Counted from the first letter of the stretch, positions 29,348 to 39,755 are shown. The stretch is DNA of 64,000 nucleotides from Pseudoalteromonas sp. CO133X (GCA_004208945.1 SGPE01000008.1:310001-374000), one strand, 5' to 3'. The notes: generated by a model from the sequence alone, not told the origin. Program-made: numbers and translations.

Positions 29348-31963
29348 ATGGATGAAGGTATTGCGTTAATAGTGTTACTGGTTGCAGTAATTCTGTTTGG
29401 ATCAGTGGCGGGTATTGTTGCCCTGTTTCAGCTTTCAAATTTAAGAAAAGAAGTGATAGCGTTAAGGAAGACGATCACGTCAAAGTCGTATCAGCCGCAT
29501 CTTGCTGATGAAGCTAAAGTATCAGCTCATGTTGAATCGCAATTAAGAGAGCATGCACAGCCTTCACCCACTAACACAGAGCCCGATTCAACCACTCTTG
29601 AACAGCCTAAAGTTGATTCTCATAATGTTAAACTCAGCGTTTCAAAACAGCCCAAGCCAGATTATCTTTCGCCAATTATTGCTCAATTTAAAGCCAATTG
29701 GTTAACTTGGGTAGGAGCTATAGCGCTGGCGTTTGGTGGGATTTTCCTTGCCCGTTATTCACTTGAAGCAGGTTTATTATCAGAGTCTATGCGGGTTATT
29801 TTAGGGGCCGTGTTTGGTGTAAGTTTAATTACAGTCGCCGAGGTGTTGCATCGAAAAGGGATTGTTTTTGAAGGGTTTAGTAATTATATACCTGCGGCAC
29901 TTGCTAGTGGCGGCTTTATAAGCTGTTTTGCTTTAACTTTACTTGCTTATTCACATTACGGATTATTACAGCCTTTACCTGCTTTTGGTATTTTGACCTT
30001 TGTATCTCTGGCTGCCAGTTGGATGGCATTAAGGTTTGGCCCACTGCTCGCGGTTATTGGCATAATTGGCGCCTATAGTGTACCGGTCTGGGTAAGTACA
30101 GGAAGTAACGACTTTATTGCCTTACTGACCTATGTTGGTTTTGTTACTGTATCAGCCTCTTTAGTGGCTCATTATGTGAAACGCCATTGGTTATGGTATT
30201 TGCTATGGGCTGGCCACTTAGGTTGGTTTTGGTTAGCGGCTGTCACTGCATCAAGCCAATTTTTATGGTTTATTAATCTGTATGCAGCTTTGAGTATTCT
30301 ACTATTGATTGCGATACCGCGTTTAGGGTTAAAGCTAAGGCAGGTAGAGCACCGCCCTTATCGCTTTACAAAAATGCTAAGGCAACTGCCAGATACTCCC
30401 TTACTGCTGGCAATTATGTCCCCTGTGCTTTTATTAATGAGCACTACCAATGCATTGCTTGTCTGGCAGCTTAGCACTTTGTTATTTGTTGTTTTATTAC
30501 TATTTTTGATTTTAAAAAATAGTGTATGGGATAACTGGCTACTACTCGCTTTGGCATGTGTTGTAATGCTATTGATTGCACAAAATAACACCGTTGATTT
30601 TTCAGAGCAGCTTTTTGTCTTTAGGCAAAACTACGGAGCAGGGCTGTTTTTCAGTGCGTTGTTTTTAAGTTATGGGTGGTACTTTTCAAGCAAGTATCCA
30701 AAACGTTTAGGGTTTACATTAATAGCTTCACTATCAACCTTTGTAATTGTAGCAAGTTTATATTTAATTACCCCTGACCATGCTTTAATGAGCGCTTATC
30801 CGTTATGGTGTGTTGTGTTGTTAGCGGTCAGTGCGCTGCTATTTAAACTCTCAGTAAATAATAACCATCCTTTACAGGTATTCTGCTACTGGCTTGGTGC
30901 TAATGCTAATATTAGTTTAGCGCTAACTATGCTACTTGAAGGAAGTAGTTTAACTCTCGCATTAACGGTGCAAGTGTTATTGATTAGTTTTTATGTGAAC
31001 AAGCACAGCATCACAATGCCAAGTTGGCCATTAAAAGCATTAGTTGCAGGTTTACTCGCGCGCTTGAGCGTAGCCCCTTGGTTAGTGGATTATAATGACA
31101 CAAACCTGTTTGGTGTTCACTGGAGTCTCATTGTTTACCCTGTCAGTGCATGTTTGTTTTACTGGGCCGCAAGGTTTTGGCATCAACAGCCTCTTCGAGT
31201 ATGGTTAGAAGGCGCAACTTTACATTGTATCGCTTTGTTTATAACGACTGAAACAAGTTATCAATTGGTGGGACGTTATCCTGATTTTGATAATTTATCG
31301 GTGTATGAACACATTCTACTTGCCTGTAACTGGGGCGTGTTAGGCTGTGTGTATTTTTTGCGTTCTAGGTTTACTCAACATTTGGTAAGGCTTTATCAGG
31401 CTAGTGCGATTGTACTTTTAACACTAGCTGGTTTATTCGCATTAAAACTACTCACTGCGTTGAATCCTTTCTTTGAGCCTATAGACATAGGTCAGTGGCC
31501 AATTATTAACTGGTTATTACTGCTCTGGTTTGTGCCTGCATTAATAACCTTATGGGTTGCAAAGTTAATAAAGCCTATTAATACTAAATTGGTTAAGCCA
31601 TTAATTTGCCTCGCAGGTGCTTTTCTTGCACTTTATATTAATGCTGAAATACGTCACAGCTGGCAAGGTGAGCTTATTAATTTAGCGCAGTCGACCTCAG
31701 ACGCCGAACTATACACATATTCGTTAATATGGTTATTGATAGGTGCATTAGTGGTGATTGCGGGGCACTTGCGCTCTATAGTTGATCTGCAAAAGCTTGG
31801 GCTAGGTTTACTGGCTTTAGTGGTGCTGAAGGTATTCTTGATTGATATGGCAAATCTAACAGGGCTGCTAAGAGCGGTGTCATTTATTGGCTTAGGTATT
31901 TCATTGGTTGCACTAAGTTGGCTGTTTCAAAAATTTAAGGCAAAGCCACACGCTTTGCCTTAA
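29348..31963 (+). CDS. DUF2339 polytopic membrane protein
   Basis: The 871-residue protein has one N-terminal membrane segment followed by a coiled/charged region to about residue 115. Then comes 'WLTWVGAIALAFGGIFLARYSLEAG', seen as 'WLTWVGAIALAFGGIFLARY', and some 20 or more hydrophobic segments to the C-terminus. The G-x-x-A-x-x-x-G-x-x-F-L-x-x-Y start and overall shape are those of DUF2339, large inner-membrane proteins of unknown function. It converges on the sensor kinase gene with only 12 bases between. Confidence 0.8.
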   Translation: MDEGIALIVLLVAVILFGSVAGIVALFQLSNLRKEVIALRKTITSKSYQPHLADEAKVSAHVESQLREHAQPSPTNTEPDSTTLEQPKVDSHNVKLSVSKQPKPDYLSPIIAQFKANWLTWVGAIALAFGGIFLARYSLEAGLLSESMRVILGAVFGVSLITVAEVLHRKGIVFEGFSNYIPAALASGGFISCFALTLLAYSHYGLLQPLPAFGILTFVSLAASWMALRFGPLLAVIGIIGAYSVPVWVSTGSNDFIALLTYVGFVTVSASLVAHYVKRHWLWYLLWAGHLGWFWLAAVTASSQFLWFINLYAALSILLLIAIPRLGLKLRQVEHRPYRFTKMLRQLPDTPLLLAIMSPVLLLMSTTNALLVWQLSTLLFVVLLLFLILKNSVWDNWLLLALACVVMLLIAQNNTVDFSEQLFVFRQNYGAGLFFSALFLSYGWYFSSKYPKRLGFTLIASLSTFVIVASLYLITPDHALMSAYPLWCVVLLAVSALLFKLSVNNNHPLQVFCYWLGANANISLALTMLLEGSSLTLALTVQVLLISFYVNKHSITMPSWPLKALVAGLLARLSVAPWLVDYNDTNLFGVHWSLIVYPVSACLFYWAARFWHQQPLRVWLEGATLHCIALFITTETSYQLVGRYPDFDNLSVYEHILLACNWGVLGCVYFLRSRFTQHLVRLYQASAIVLLTLAGLFALKLLTALNPFFEPIDIGQWPIINWLLLLWFVPALITLWVAKLIKPINTKLVKPLICLAGAFLALYINAEIRHSWQGELINLAQSTSDAELYTYSLIWLLIGALVVIAGHLRSIVDLQKLGLGLLALVVLKVFLIDMANLTGLLRAVSFIGLGISLVALSWLFQKFKAKPHALP

Positions 31964-31975
31964 ATAGAGAGTAGG

Positions 31976-34900
31976 TTATGCACTGTGATTAAGCAGTGCT
32001 TTTAACTTCGCTGGTTTTACCGGCTTGCTAAGATAGTGGATGTTCTCAGCTTTTGCTTGTTGTTTAAGCGCTTCATCACGTACAGCGGTAATTAAGATTG
32101 CCGGAACAGGGCTTTGCCAAATTTCACGTAATGTTTTAATTAACGTAATGCCGTCACAATCGTGACCAAGCTGATAATCCATCAGGATTACATCTGGGGC
32201 ACGATGATCTTTAGCATATGCCATAATCGCGTTTACGTTATCGAATAACTGATAATTAGCTTGCCACTTTTGTAGAAGGCTTGCCATTGCATTAAGGTTT
32301 TCAGGGTCATCATCTACCGCGACAATATTCATAGCAGAGCGGTTTTCCATGCCTTTTTTCGGCGTTTGTTTTTGTTGTATAAACTGTTTCTCTCCATAAG
32401 GGACTTCAATACTAAAGCGGCTTCCTTTGCCTAGGTTTGAGCTTACATCTAAGCGTAAAGACAGTAAGTCTGCCATTCTTTTTACCACGCCTAAGCCAAG
32501 GCCGACCCCTTTATTGTCACCTGCTTCAATACGATAAAAGTCTTTGAAAATTTTTGCTTGTTCCAACTGTGATATGCCAGGGCCTGTATCCCATACTTCA
32601 ATACGAAGATGATGTTTTCGTTTACGGCACGCAATTAATACTCTTCCTTTATCGGTGTACTTCACGGCATTGGAAACAAGATTTTGAATAATACGGCGTA
32701 GGTAAGTTATGTCGCTATGTACAATGATCCCTGTAGAGCGTACTGTGAGTTTCAAACCTTTTTCGCTCGACATAATTGCGTACTCATTTTTAAGCGGAGC
32801 AAGAATATCGTCAATACTAAAATGGCGTGGAGTTGGCGTCATCGCACCTTGTTCTAACTTAGCTATTTCAAGTAATGCAGACATCAGGTGGACGGTTGAA
32901 TCTAAACTTGCACCGAGTTTTTCAAAATTATTTAAGTTATTACTCGAGAGTGTTTTATCATCAATAGCTGCTAAATAAAGTCTAGCAGCATTAAGCGGTT
33001 GTAAAATATCGTGACTGGCCAGTGCCAAAAAGCGAGTTTTACTATCATTAGCTTGCTCAGCTTCTTTTTTAGCCAAAGTGAGTGCTTGCTCAGTTTGAAC
33101 ACGACTGTCAATTTGCGCTTGCAGATCTTTGTTAATCGTTCGAATTTCTTGCGTTCGTGCTTCGATACGGTTTTCAAGATCCATATTGACTTCCTCAAGA
33201 GCGTTTTGGGTTTCAATATGCGCTGTTATATCTGAAAAACTGGTCACAAACCCGCCATCAGGCAGTGGGTTACCTATCATCTCAAAGACTTGGCCATTAC
33301 GACGATGACGAATAAAGTGGTGTGGGCTGCCATTTTTAAGGTGTTGTACACGTTTTTCTACATGCCGTTCTATTTCGCCAGGGCCGCACTCTCCGCGTTC
33401 TGCGTTATAACGGATCACCTCTTCAATCGCTTGGCCTACTTCCAAAAAGCCTTCGGGGTAGTGAAACATTTCTGCGTAGCGCTTATTCCAAGCAACCAAG
33501 TTGAGTTCTTTATCAACAACTGAAATGCCATGACTGAGATTTTCAAGCGAGGTGAACAACAGGTTTTGATTAAATTGCAGTGCTTGCGTTGTTTCGTCAA
33601 AGAAATTAACAACCTCTTCAAACGCCATGCGCTTCCCTGAGGCGACAGTATGAATAAGTGCTTGTGCAGACGATGCGCCTAGTACGCCTGTTAAAGCGCG
33701 CTCACAATAGGCAATAAACTCTGGCTCTGGGTGAGCATTATTGTCATCAAGTTTATTGCTTAATGCAAAGTGCGCAAGTACCTGTTGACTGCGCTGAATA
33801 CCTAAGAAGGTTTGTAATAGTACTTTAAAGTCGTACACCGTGGCTTTAACGTTCTTATTTAAGCGTCTTGCAAATACCGCTTGCTCTTTCGGGTTTACAA
33901 ATGCAGCGGCTTGAATCTTATCTATTAAGCGCTCATCGGCACCCAGTGAAAAGCTAATGTAGCAGCCGATATTTGCAAATAATGCGATTAGCGTACCTCG
34001 GGTTATAAGTGTTTGCTGTAACTCGGCATCTAGGCTGTTACCCGCATCTAAAATAGGCAGCATTAAAAATAGAATCCAGCAAATAACACCTGCAAGTAAA
34101 CCAGCATAAACACCATAAGCATGACCTTTACGCCAGTATAGACCGCCGACGATAGCAGGCAGTAATTGTGAAACCAGTGAAAAGGCAACCAACCCCATAC
34201 TTGCCAGCGCTTTACCATGGCCAAACCATTGCTGGTAGAAATAAGATAAGATCAAAATGCCAGCAATAGTGAAGCGTCTCACAAGTAAAATCTGTGATTT
34301 ATAACTACTTGTTATGAGGTTACGTTTAAACTTACGGCGCAACATTAAAGGTAAAACCACATCGTTTGAGATCATGGTACTTAAGGTCAGTGTAGCGACC
34401 ACTATCATCGCTGTTGCAGCAGATAAACCGCCAATAAACACAAAGGTGGTTAAAAACGCATTTTCATGTATTAAAGGCAGTGCTAACACAAAGCTATCGG
34501 GTGAAAAGCCACTACCAATGCCTGGATGAATAGCCGCTGTCGCAATCGGAAAAATCATTGCCGCCGTTAAGAGTAAGTAAAGTGGAAACGCCCAACGAGC
34601 CGTATAAAGGTGACGTTTGTCTTGGTTATCAACGACGGTTACATGAAATTGCCTTGGCAAACAGATTATAGCGGCTGCGGCCATTAAAGACTGGCCAATA
34701 AAATTGAAGCTCAGAAAATCAAAGTTATGCCAATGCTGCCAAATAGAGCCTGTTAATTGCTCGGCTTGCAACGTACTTAAATTAAATAATGTGTATAAAG
34801 CAAGCCCCGCAACGGCAACTAAAGCCAGTAATTTCACCATAGATTCAAATGCAACTGCGAGCATCAGCCCTGAGCGATATTCGGTTACATCCACTTTTCG

Positions 34901-35416
34901 TGTGCCAAAAAAGATAGCAAACATTGCCATGATTAAGGTCGCCGACAGTGCCAGCATAGAACCCGAAATACGGCTGTCATTTTGTAATAATAAAAAGCTG
35001 CTACTAAGTGCTTTGAGTTGTAAAGCGATGTAAGGAATAGTCGCAAGTAAGGCTATGATAGTGACCATAATTGCAGTAGTTTGACGTTTGCCATAGCGGG
35101 CTGAAATAAAGTCGGCAATAGTGGTGATATTTTGTTTTTTACTTACTAAGACGAGTTTACGTAAAAAGCCCTGACCGAAGAAAAACAGCAGCGCAGGACC
35201 GATTAAAATAGGGAGGTAGTTCCAACTACTGGTAGCAGCTGTGCCCACTGAGCCGTAGTAAGTCCAAGATGTACAGTAAATCCCTAAAGAGAATGAGTAT
35301 ACAAAGGGGTGGTGGCTAATACGTTTTGCTAATGGAGTGGTTTTATCCCCCCAGTTAGCTAGCCAGAACAACACGCCAATGTAGGCGAGTGCAACAAAAA
35401 TAAGCGCAGCTGTCAT
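31976..35416 (-). CDS. crbS: Transporter-fused hybrid histidine kinase, CrbS-like
   Basis: The 1146-residue protein begins with a sodium/solute symporter-like (SLC5/PutP) module of about 13 membrane segments (residues 1-490, e.g. 'YCTSWTYYGSVGTA'). A STAC-like linker (about 500-590) and a PAS domain ('ENLSHGISVVDKELNLVAWN', near 600-730) follow. After a coiled coil come HisKA with 'LALASHDILQPLNAARLYLA', HATPase ('NLVSNAVKYT', 'DTGPGIS', 'GVGLGLGVVKRMA') and a C-terminal receiver with phospho-Asp in 'VILMDYQLG'. This architecture is that of CrbS/CbrA-type kinases. The acs and symporter neighbours favour CrbS, the acetate-responsive kinase. It is divergent from the symporter operon. Confidence 0.85.
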   Translation of the reverse strand: MTAALIFVALAYIGVLFWLANWGDKTTPLAKRISHHPFVYSFSLGIYCTSWTYYGSVGTAATSSWNYLPILIGPALLFFFGQGFLRKLVLVSKKQNITTIADFISARYGKRQTTAIMVTIIALLATIPYIALQLKALSSSFLLLQNDSRISGSMLALSATLIMAMFAIFFGTRKVDVTEYRSGLMLAVAFESMVKLLALVAVAGLALYTLFNLSTLQAEQLTGSIWQHWHNFDFLSFNFIGQSLMAAAAIICLPRQFHVTVVDNQDKRHLYTARWAFPLYLLLTAAMIFPIATAAIHPGIGSGFSPDSFVLALPLIHENAFLTTFVFIGGLSAATAMIVVATLTLSTMISNDVVLPLMLRRKFKRNLITSSYKSQILLVRRFTIAGILILSYFYQQWFGHGKALASMGLVAFSLVSQLLPAIVGGLYWRKGHAYGVYAGLLAGVICWILFLMLPILDAGNSLDAELQQTLITRGTLIALFANIGCYISFSLGADERLIDKIQAAAFVNPKEQAVFARRLNKNVKATVYDFKVLLQTFLGIQRSQQVLAHFALSNKLDDNNAHPEPEFIAYCERALTGVLGASSAQALIHTVASGKRMAFEEVVNFFDETTQALQFNQNLLFTSLENLSHGISVVDKELNLVAWNKRYAEMFHYPEGFLEVGQAIEEVIRYNAERGECGPGEIERHVEKRVQHLKNGSPHHFIRHRRNGQVFEMIGNPLPDGGFVTSFSDITAHIETQNALEEVNMDLENRIEARTQEIRTINKDLQAQIDSRVQTEQALTLAKKEAEQANDSKTRFLALASHDILQPLNAARLYLAAIDDKTLSSNNLNNFEKLGASLDSTVHLMSALLEIAKLEQGAMTPTPRHFSIDDILAPLKNEYAIMSSEKGLKLTVRSTGIIVHSDITYLRRIIQNLVSNAVKYTDKGRVLIACRKRKHHLRIEVWDTGPGISQLEQAKIFKDFYRIEAGDNKGVGLGLGVVKRMADLLSLRLDVSSNLGKGSRFSIEVPYGEKQFIQQKQTPKKGMENRSAMNIVAVDDDPENLNAMASLLQKWQANYQLFDNVNAIMAYAKDHRAPDVILMDYQLGHDCDGITLIKTLREIWQSPVPAILITAVRDEALKQQAKAENIHYLSKPVKPAKLKALLNHSA

Positions 35417-35800
35417 GTCTAAATTCAGTAATTATTGTAATAACTCTACCTTATCAGAATTATGAATAATTTCGATGTGTTGATTTTTTGTATATACAAA
35501 GTTTTATATTTAACTTATTGAAAAATATTGTCTTTAATGTTTTTTTGTATTTTTATTAGACTAATGTCGCAGATCACTCGTTTTTGCTATTTTCAGTATT
35601 TCGCAGATTTATAATTACAGGTTAACTCTTTGTTAAATATTGCTTTTTACTGATTGTTTTTAAATGTGATTTTGCAGTTTACGTAAACGTAAACTAGTTG
35701 TTACGACTATGGTATCAATTCCATATTGCTGAACCCTTGCTAACTTAGTTTATGACAACTAATACCACTCATTACATTGGTAATGTATAAGGGGATAAAA
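35417..35800. promoter_or_regulatory. Divergent control region kinase/symporter with inverted repeat and shared 11-mer
   Basis: The 384-base AT-rich region contains TATTAGACTAA at 35554-35564, shared exactly with the acs/porin gap. It also has an inverted repeat, AGTTTACG-TAAA-CGTAAACT, at 35676-35695. Either may bind a regulator; neither is assigned. No ORF with a start site lies here. Confidence 0.45.
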
Positions 35801-36064
35801 ATGGCTTTTAAAGATGAAGAACAAGCAAAAGCTTATTGGGCGGAAAATATTTCACTGCTATTTAAACTGTTAGCAGTGTGGTTTGTCGTCTCATTTGGTT
35901 TTGGCATTTTATTGGTAGATGTACTGAACGAAGTACGTTTTTTTGGGTTTAAACTCGGCTTCTGGTTCTCCCAGCAAGGCGCAATTTACACCTTTGTTGC
36001 TTTGATTTTTGTTTACGTTTTCAAAATGAATACGTTAGATAAAAAATACGGCGTAGACGAATAG
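35801..36064 (+). CDS. DUF4212 small membrane subunit of a solute/sodium symporter
   Basis: The 87-residue protein has two membrane helices ('LLFKLLAVWFVVSFGFGILL' and 'GAIYTFVALIFVYVFKMN') and the conserved 'FGFKLGFWFSQQG' between them, which defines DUF4212. These genes nearly always precede a VC_2705-type symporter, as here with a 10-base gap. ATG 35801 has AAGGGGA upstream; an in-frame start at 35777 is unlikely. It is probably a helper subunit for the downstream transporter. Confidence 0.9.
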   Translation: MAFKDEEQAKAYWAENISLLFKLLAVWFVVSFGFGILLVDVLNEVRFFGFKLGFWFSQQGAIYTFVALIFVYVFKMNTLDKKYGVDE

Positions 36065-36074
36065 GAGCTAAGCA

Positions 36075-37799
36075 ATGGATGTTCAAACACTCACGTTTAT
36101 TATTGTCGGTTTAAGCTTCGCGCTTTACATCGGCATTGCAATCTGGGCCCGTGCAGGGTCAACAAATGAATTCTATGTTGCTGGTGGCGGTGTTCCACCA
36201 CTGGCCAATGGTATGGCAACGGCCGCTGACTGGATGAGTGCAGCATCGTTTATCTCAATGGCGGGTATCATCTCGTTTGCGGGTTATGATGGTGGTGTAT
36301 ATCTAATGGGTTGGACAGGCGGTTATGTACTTCTTGCTTTATGTCTTGCGCCTTACCTTCGTAAGTTTGGCAAGTTTACAGTGCCAGATTTCATTGGTGA
36401 TCGTTATTACTCACAAGCAGCACGTATTGTGGCAATATTATGCGCCATCTTTATTTGCTTCACATACATTGCAGGTCAAATGCGTGGTGTAGGTGTGGTT
36501 TTCTCTCGCTTTTTAGAAGTTGATATTGAGACCGGTGTTTACATTGGCATGGTGATTGTTTTTTTCTACGCTGTATTAGGCGGGATGAAAGGCATTACAT
36601 ATACGCAAGTAGCGCAGTATTGTGTACTGGTATTTGCTTACCTTGTTCCAGCAATCTTCATTTCAATGATGATGACGGGTCACTTCTTCCCACAAACAGG
36701 GTTTGGTGCAACGCTTAGCGATGGCTCTGGACAGTTTGTACTTGATAAACTTGATGGGCTCAGTACTGAACTCGGCTTTGCGCAATATACCGAAGGCTCG
36801 AAGAGCATGATTGATGTATTCGCAATCACAGGTGCGTTAATGGTTGGTACTGCGGGTCTACCTCACGTAATTGTTCGTTTCTTTACTGTTCCTCGTGTTA
36901 AAGACACGCGTATCTCAGCGGCATGGACGCTTGTTTTCATTGCTATTGTTTATACAACGGCTCCTGCTGTTGCATCGTTTGCCCGTGTAAACATGATCGA
37001 TACAATTAATGGTAAAGATGGAAGCGGTACAGAGTATGCTGAAGCGCCAGCATGGGTTAAAAACTGGGAAAGAACAGGCCTTATTACCTTTAATGATAAA
37101 AATGGTGATGGCAAAATGTTCTACTCAGCAGGTAAGATTGATGATCCAAACAGCGCTAATGAAGTGAATGTTGACCGCGATATCATGGTACTTGCAAACC
37201 CTGAAATTGCAGACTTACCTGCATGGGTGATTGCATTAGTTGCAGCGGGTGGTATCGCAGCAGCGCTATCAACAACTGCAGGCTTACTATTGGTAATCTC
37301 GACCTCGGTATCCCATGACTTATTAAAACGTACCTTAAAACCCGATATTAGTGACAAACAAGAGCTCCTTGCAGCGCGATTAGCGGCAATGATAGCGATT
37401 GTGATTTCAGCTTACTTTGGTATTAACCCGCCAGGATTTGTGGCCTCGGTTGTTGCCTTTGCATTCGGCTTAGCAGCGGCGAGCTTCTTCCCAGCTATAA
37501 TCATGGGTATCTTCTCTAAGAAGATGAATAAAGAAGGTGCAATTGCGGGTATGGTGACAGGGATTACTTTCACTGCGGCTTATATTATCTACTTCAAGTT
37601 CGTAAGTCCTGAGTTAAATGCGCCTGCACACTGGTTATTTGGTATCTCTCCTGAGGGGATTGGTCTAGTTGGTATGATTGTTAACTTTGTAGTGGCAGGT
37701 ATCGTACTTAAACTAACGGCTGAAACGCCAGTTGAAATCCAAGAAATGGTTGAAGGTATTCGTAACCCGAAAGGTTCGAGCGCAGCACACGCGCACTAA
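36075..37799 (+). CDS. Sodium:solute symporter, ActP/VC_2705-like
   Basis: The 574-residue SLC5-family transporter has about 13 helices. Early motifs are 'STNEFYVAGGGVPPLANGMA' and 'TAADWMSAASFISMAGII'; 'YIAGQMRGVGVVFSRFL' and the core 'GGIAAALSTTAGLLLVISTS' follow. An unusual hydrophilic loop lies near residues 300-375, with an EF-like 'DKNGDGKMFYS' stretch. Relatives import acetate and other monocarboxylates with Na+; substrate here is inferred from acs and the CrbS-like kinase. It is co-transcribed with the DUF4212 gene and followed by a strong terminator. Confidence 0.85.
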   Translation: MDVQTLTFIIVGLSFALYIGIAIWARAGSTNEFYVAGGGVPPLANGMATAADWMSAASFISMAGIISFAGYDGGVYLMGWTGGYVLLALCLAPYLRKFGKFTVPDFIGDRYYSQAARIVAILCAIFICFTYIAGQMRGVGVVFSRFLEVDIETGVYIGMVIVFFYAVLGGMKGITYTQVAQYCVLVFAYLVPAIFISMMMTGHFFPQTGFGATLSDGSGQFVLDKLDGLSTELGFAQYTEGSKSMIDVFAITGALMVGTAGLPHVIVRFFTVPRVKDTRISAAWTLVFIAIVYTTAPAVASFARVNMIDTINGKDGSGTEYAEAPAWVKNWERTGLITFNDKNGDGKMFYSAGKIDDPNSANEVNVDRDIMVLANPEIADLPAWVIALVAAGGIAAALSTTAGLLLVISTSVSHDLLKRTLKPDISDKQELLAARLAAMIAIVISAYFGINPPGFVASVVAFAFGLAAASFFPAIIMGIFSKKMNKEGAIAGMVTGITFTAAYIIYFKFVSPELNAPAHWLFGISPEGIGLVGMIVNFVVAGIVLKLTAETPVEIQEMVEGIRNPKGSSAAHAH

Positions 37800-37833
37800 A
37801 AATGCCATTTATAAGAACACACTCTTGAAGGTT

Positions 37834-37861
37834 AAAAGCCCGACTTAAGTCGGGCTTTTTA
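37834..37861 (+). terminator. Rho-independent terminator after the symporter
   Basis: AAAAGCCCGACTT and AAGTCGGGCTTTT form a perfect palindromic stem followed by T's, 34 bases after the stop codon. Confidence 0.9.
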
Positions 37862-37916
37862 TTTATTTAAAACGGGAGTAGTGTAGATATTGCCCCATCA
37901 AATAGCGAGAATGACC

Positions 37917-39755
37917 ATGAATACCGAGCAACAGGAAGTCGCCCAATTTGTGATGCAGCAAACCCCCTTTAATCAGCTTGATATGGCTGCCTGCGAGTAC
38001 TTTGTTAACCATCTCGATATTATTTACCTTACCCGTGAGAATCAAAATCAGTGGTTAAGCTCAGAAAATCCAAAGTTGTTTTTGATTCGCTCTGGTGATT
38101 ACGATTTGGTTGATGCAAAAGGCGATGTGATTGCTAAGTTGGCAGCTGGCGATTACTTTGGCTTTCCCTCATTGCTAACAGGCGAGGCCATTCAAAATAG
38201 TATTTCTGTGCAAAAGGAAGGCATTGTCTACATGTTAGACCAAGCGGCATTTGACTATTTGCGTCGTGAATACAAAGTATTTGAGCAATACTTTGTGCGA
38301 GCTCACAAGAATCGCCTGCTTTCATCTCACTATAAGAGTCAAAATGAGAGTTGGTCTGAAAAGAAAATAGCGGAGTTGATGAATCGAAAAGCAGTCATCT
38401 CAGCGCCTGATGCAAGCATTCGACAAATCGCTAAGAAAATGAAAAAACAGGGTGTCTCGTCGATTATGCTCACAGAAAATGAGCGTTTAGTGGGGGTCGT
38501 TACAGACAGAGACTTGCGTAATCGCGTATTAGCCGATGAGGTTGACCCACAAGAGTCTGTCAGCAGTATTATGACTGCTAAACCAAAGTTTATCTTTGAG
38601 AATAATCGGGTGTTTTCAGCGTTACACTTGATGCTCAAATACAATATCCATCATTTACCTGTGCTTGATGAGCACCATAAACCATTGGGTATGCTAACCA
38701 GCACTGATTTATTGCGCCAGCAAAAAAGTGACCCTGTGCAACTGATTGGTCGTATTTATAAAGCGCATAGTGTGGTTGACTTAAAACGCTACTCGCAAGA
38801 AATTCCGAGCTTATTAAAAGGTTTTTCGAATAATATCGATGATATTTCACTGATTGGTAAATTATTAAGTGGTTTAACCGATGCCTTGACCTCGCGCTTA
38901 ATTCGTTTGTTTCAAGAAGATAATGGTGCTGCGCCAACCAGCTTTAGCTTTATTTGTTTTGGCTCGCAGGCCCGCGAAGAACAAACCCTGCATTCAGATC
39001 AAGACAATGGCTTATTGTTGCCTGATGGCTTAACTGAACAGCAGCAAGATTACTTCAGGCGTATGGGGGAATTTGTATGCGAGCAATTGACTGATTGCGG
39101 TATTAAACGTTGTCCAGGTAATATTATGGCGAGCAACCCACAGTGCAGAATGGGTATAAGTGCATGGACTGAAAAATTTTATAAATGGATTACCTCACCC
39201 ACGCCAGAGGCCATGCTCAATTGCAAAATATTTTTTGATTTACGGTTTATTGAAGGCTCAACAACCTTATATGCAAGCTTCTGTGAACAATTAAAACGTA
39301 TTTCTAAAAATGACTTATTCTATGCGGCTATGGCCAGTGATATTAAAAATACACCTGTACCAATCGGATTGTTTAATCAATTTAAGCTAGAAAAAGATGA
39401 CAAGCAGCATAAATACCTTGATTTAAAAAAACGTGGTGTGGTGATCATCAACGACATAGTGCGCTTATATTCTCTTAAAGCGGGTATTCAGCGGGCTAAT
39501 ACGCAAGAGCGAATCGATGCCTTAATGAAGTTTGCATTACTCAACAAAAATGACTTGTATAACCTAAAAGATTGCTGGCGTTTTTTAACGCAGCTGCGCC
39601 TAGGCACGCAAATAAATGAAGAAGGCCTACCGAGTAACTGCATTAACCCGAATGCCTTAAACTCCCTAGAGCGTCACCAATTAAAAGAAGCGTTTTACTT
39701 GGTTAAACAAGCACAGCAAGCTGCTGCCTTTAAATTTGCTCGCGGAAGTTTATAG
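37917..39755 (+). CDS. cNMP-binding/CBS/DUF294 nucleotidyltransferase-like protein
   Basis: The roughly 612-residue protein has an N-terminal cyclic-nucleotide-binding-like domain (about 15-130; 'LAAGDYFGFPSLLTGE'). Two CBS domains follow (about 150-270; 'VSSIMLTENERLVGVVTDRD', 'HHLPVLDEHHKPLGMLTSTD'), then a GlnD-like DUF294 nucleotidyltransferase domain with 'FGSQAREEQTLHSDQDNGLL' and a C-terminal helical domain. Such genes accompany the symporter and a DnaQ-like gene in acetate loci of Vibrio and relatives. The biochemical role is unproven. Start choice is uncertain among TTG 37890, ATG 37911 and ATG 37917. Confidence 0.82.
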   Translation: MNTEQQEVAQFVMQQTPFNQLDMAACEYFVNHLDIIYLTRENQNQWLSSENPKLFLIRSGDYDLVDAKGDVIAKLAAGDYFGFPSLLTGEAIQNSISVQKEGIVYMLDQAAFDYLRREYKVFEQYFVRAHKNRLLSSHYKSQNESWSEKKIAELMNRKAVISAPDASIRQIAKKMKKQGVSSIMLTENERLVGVVTDRDLRNRVLADEVDPQESVSSIMTAKPKFIFENNRVFSALHLMLKYNIHHLPVLDEHHKPLGMLTSTDLLRQQKSDPVQLIGRIYKAHSVVDLKRYSQEIPSLLKGFSNNIDDISLIGKLLSGLTDALTSRLIRLFQEDNGAAPTSFSFICFGSQAREEQTLHSDQDNGLLLPDGLTEQQQDYFRRMGEFVCEQLTDCGIKRCPGNIMASNPQCRMGISAWTEKFYKWITSPTPEAMLNCKIFFDLRFIEGSTTLYASFCEQLKRISKNDLFYAAMASDIKNTPVPIGLFNQFKLEKDDKQHKYLDLKKRGVVIINDIVRLYSLKAGIQRANTQERIDALMKFALLNKNDLYNLKDCWRFLTQLRLGTQINEEGLPSNCINPNALNSLERHQLKEAFYLVKQAQQAAAFKFARGSL

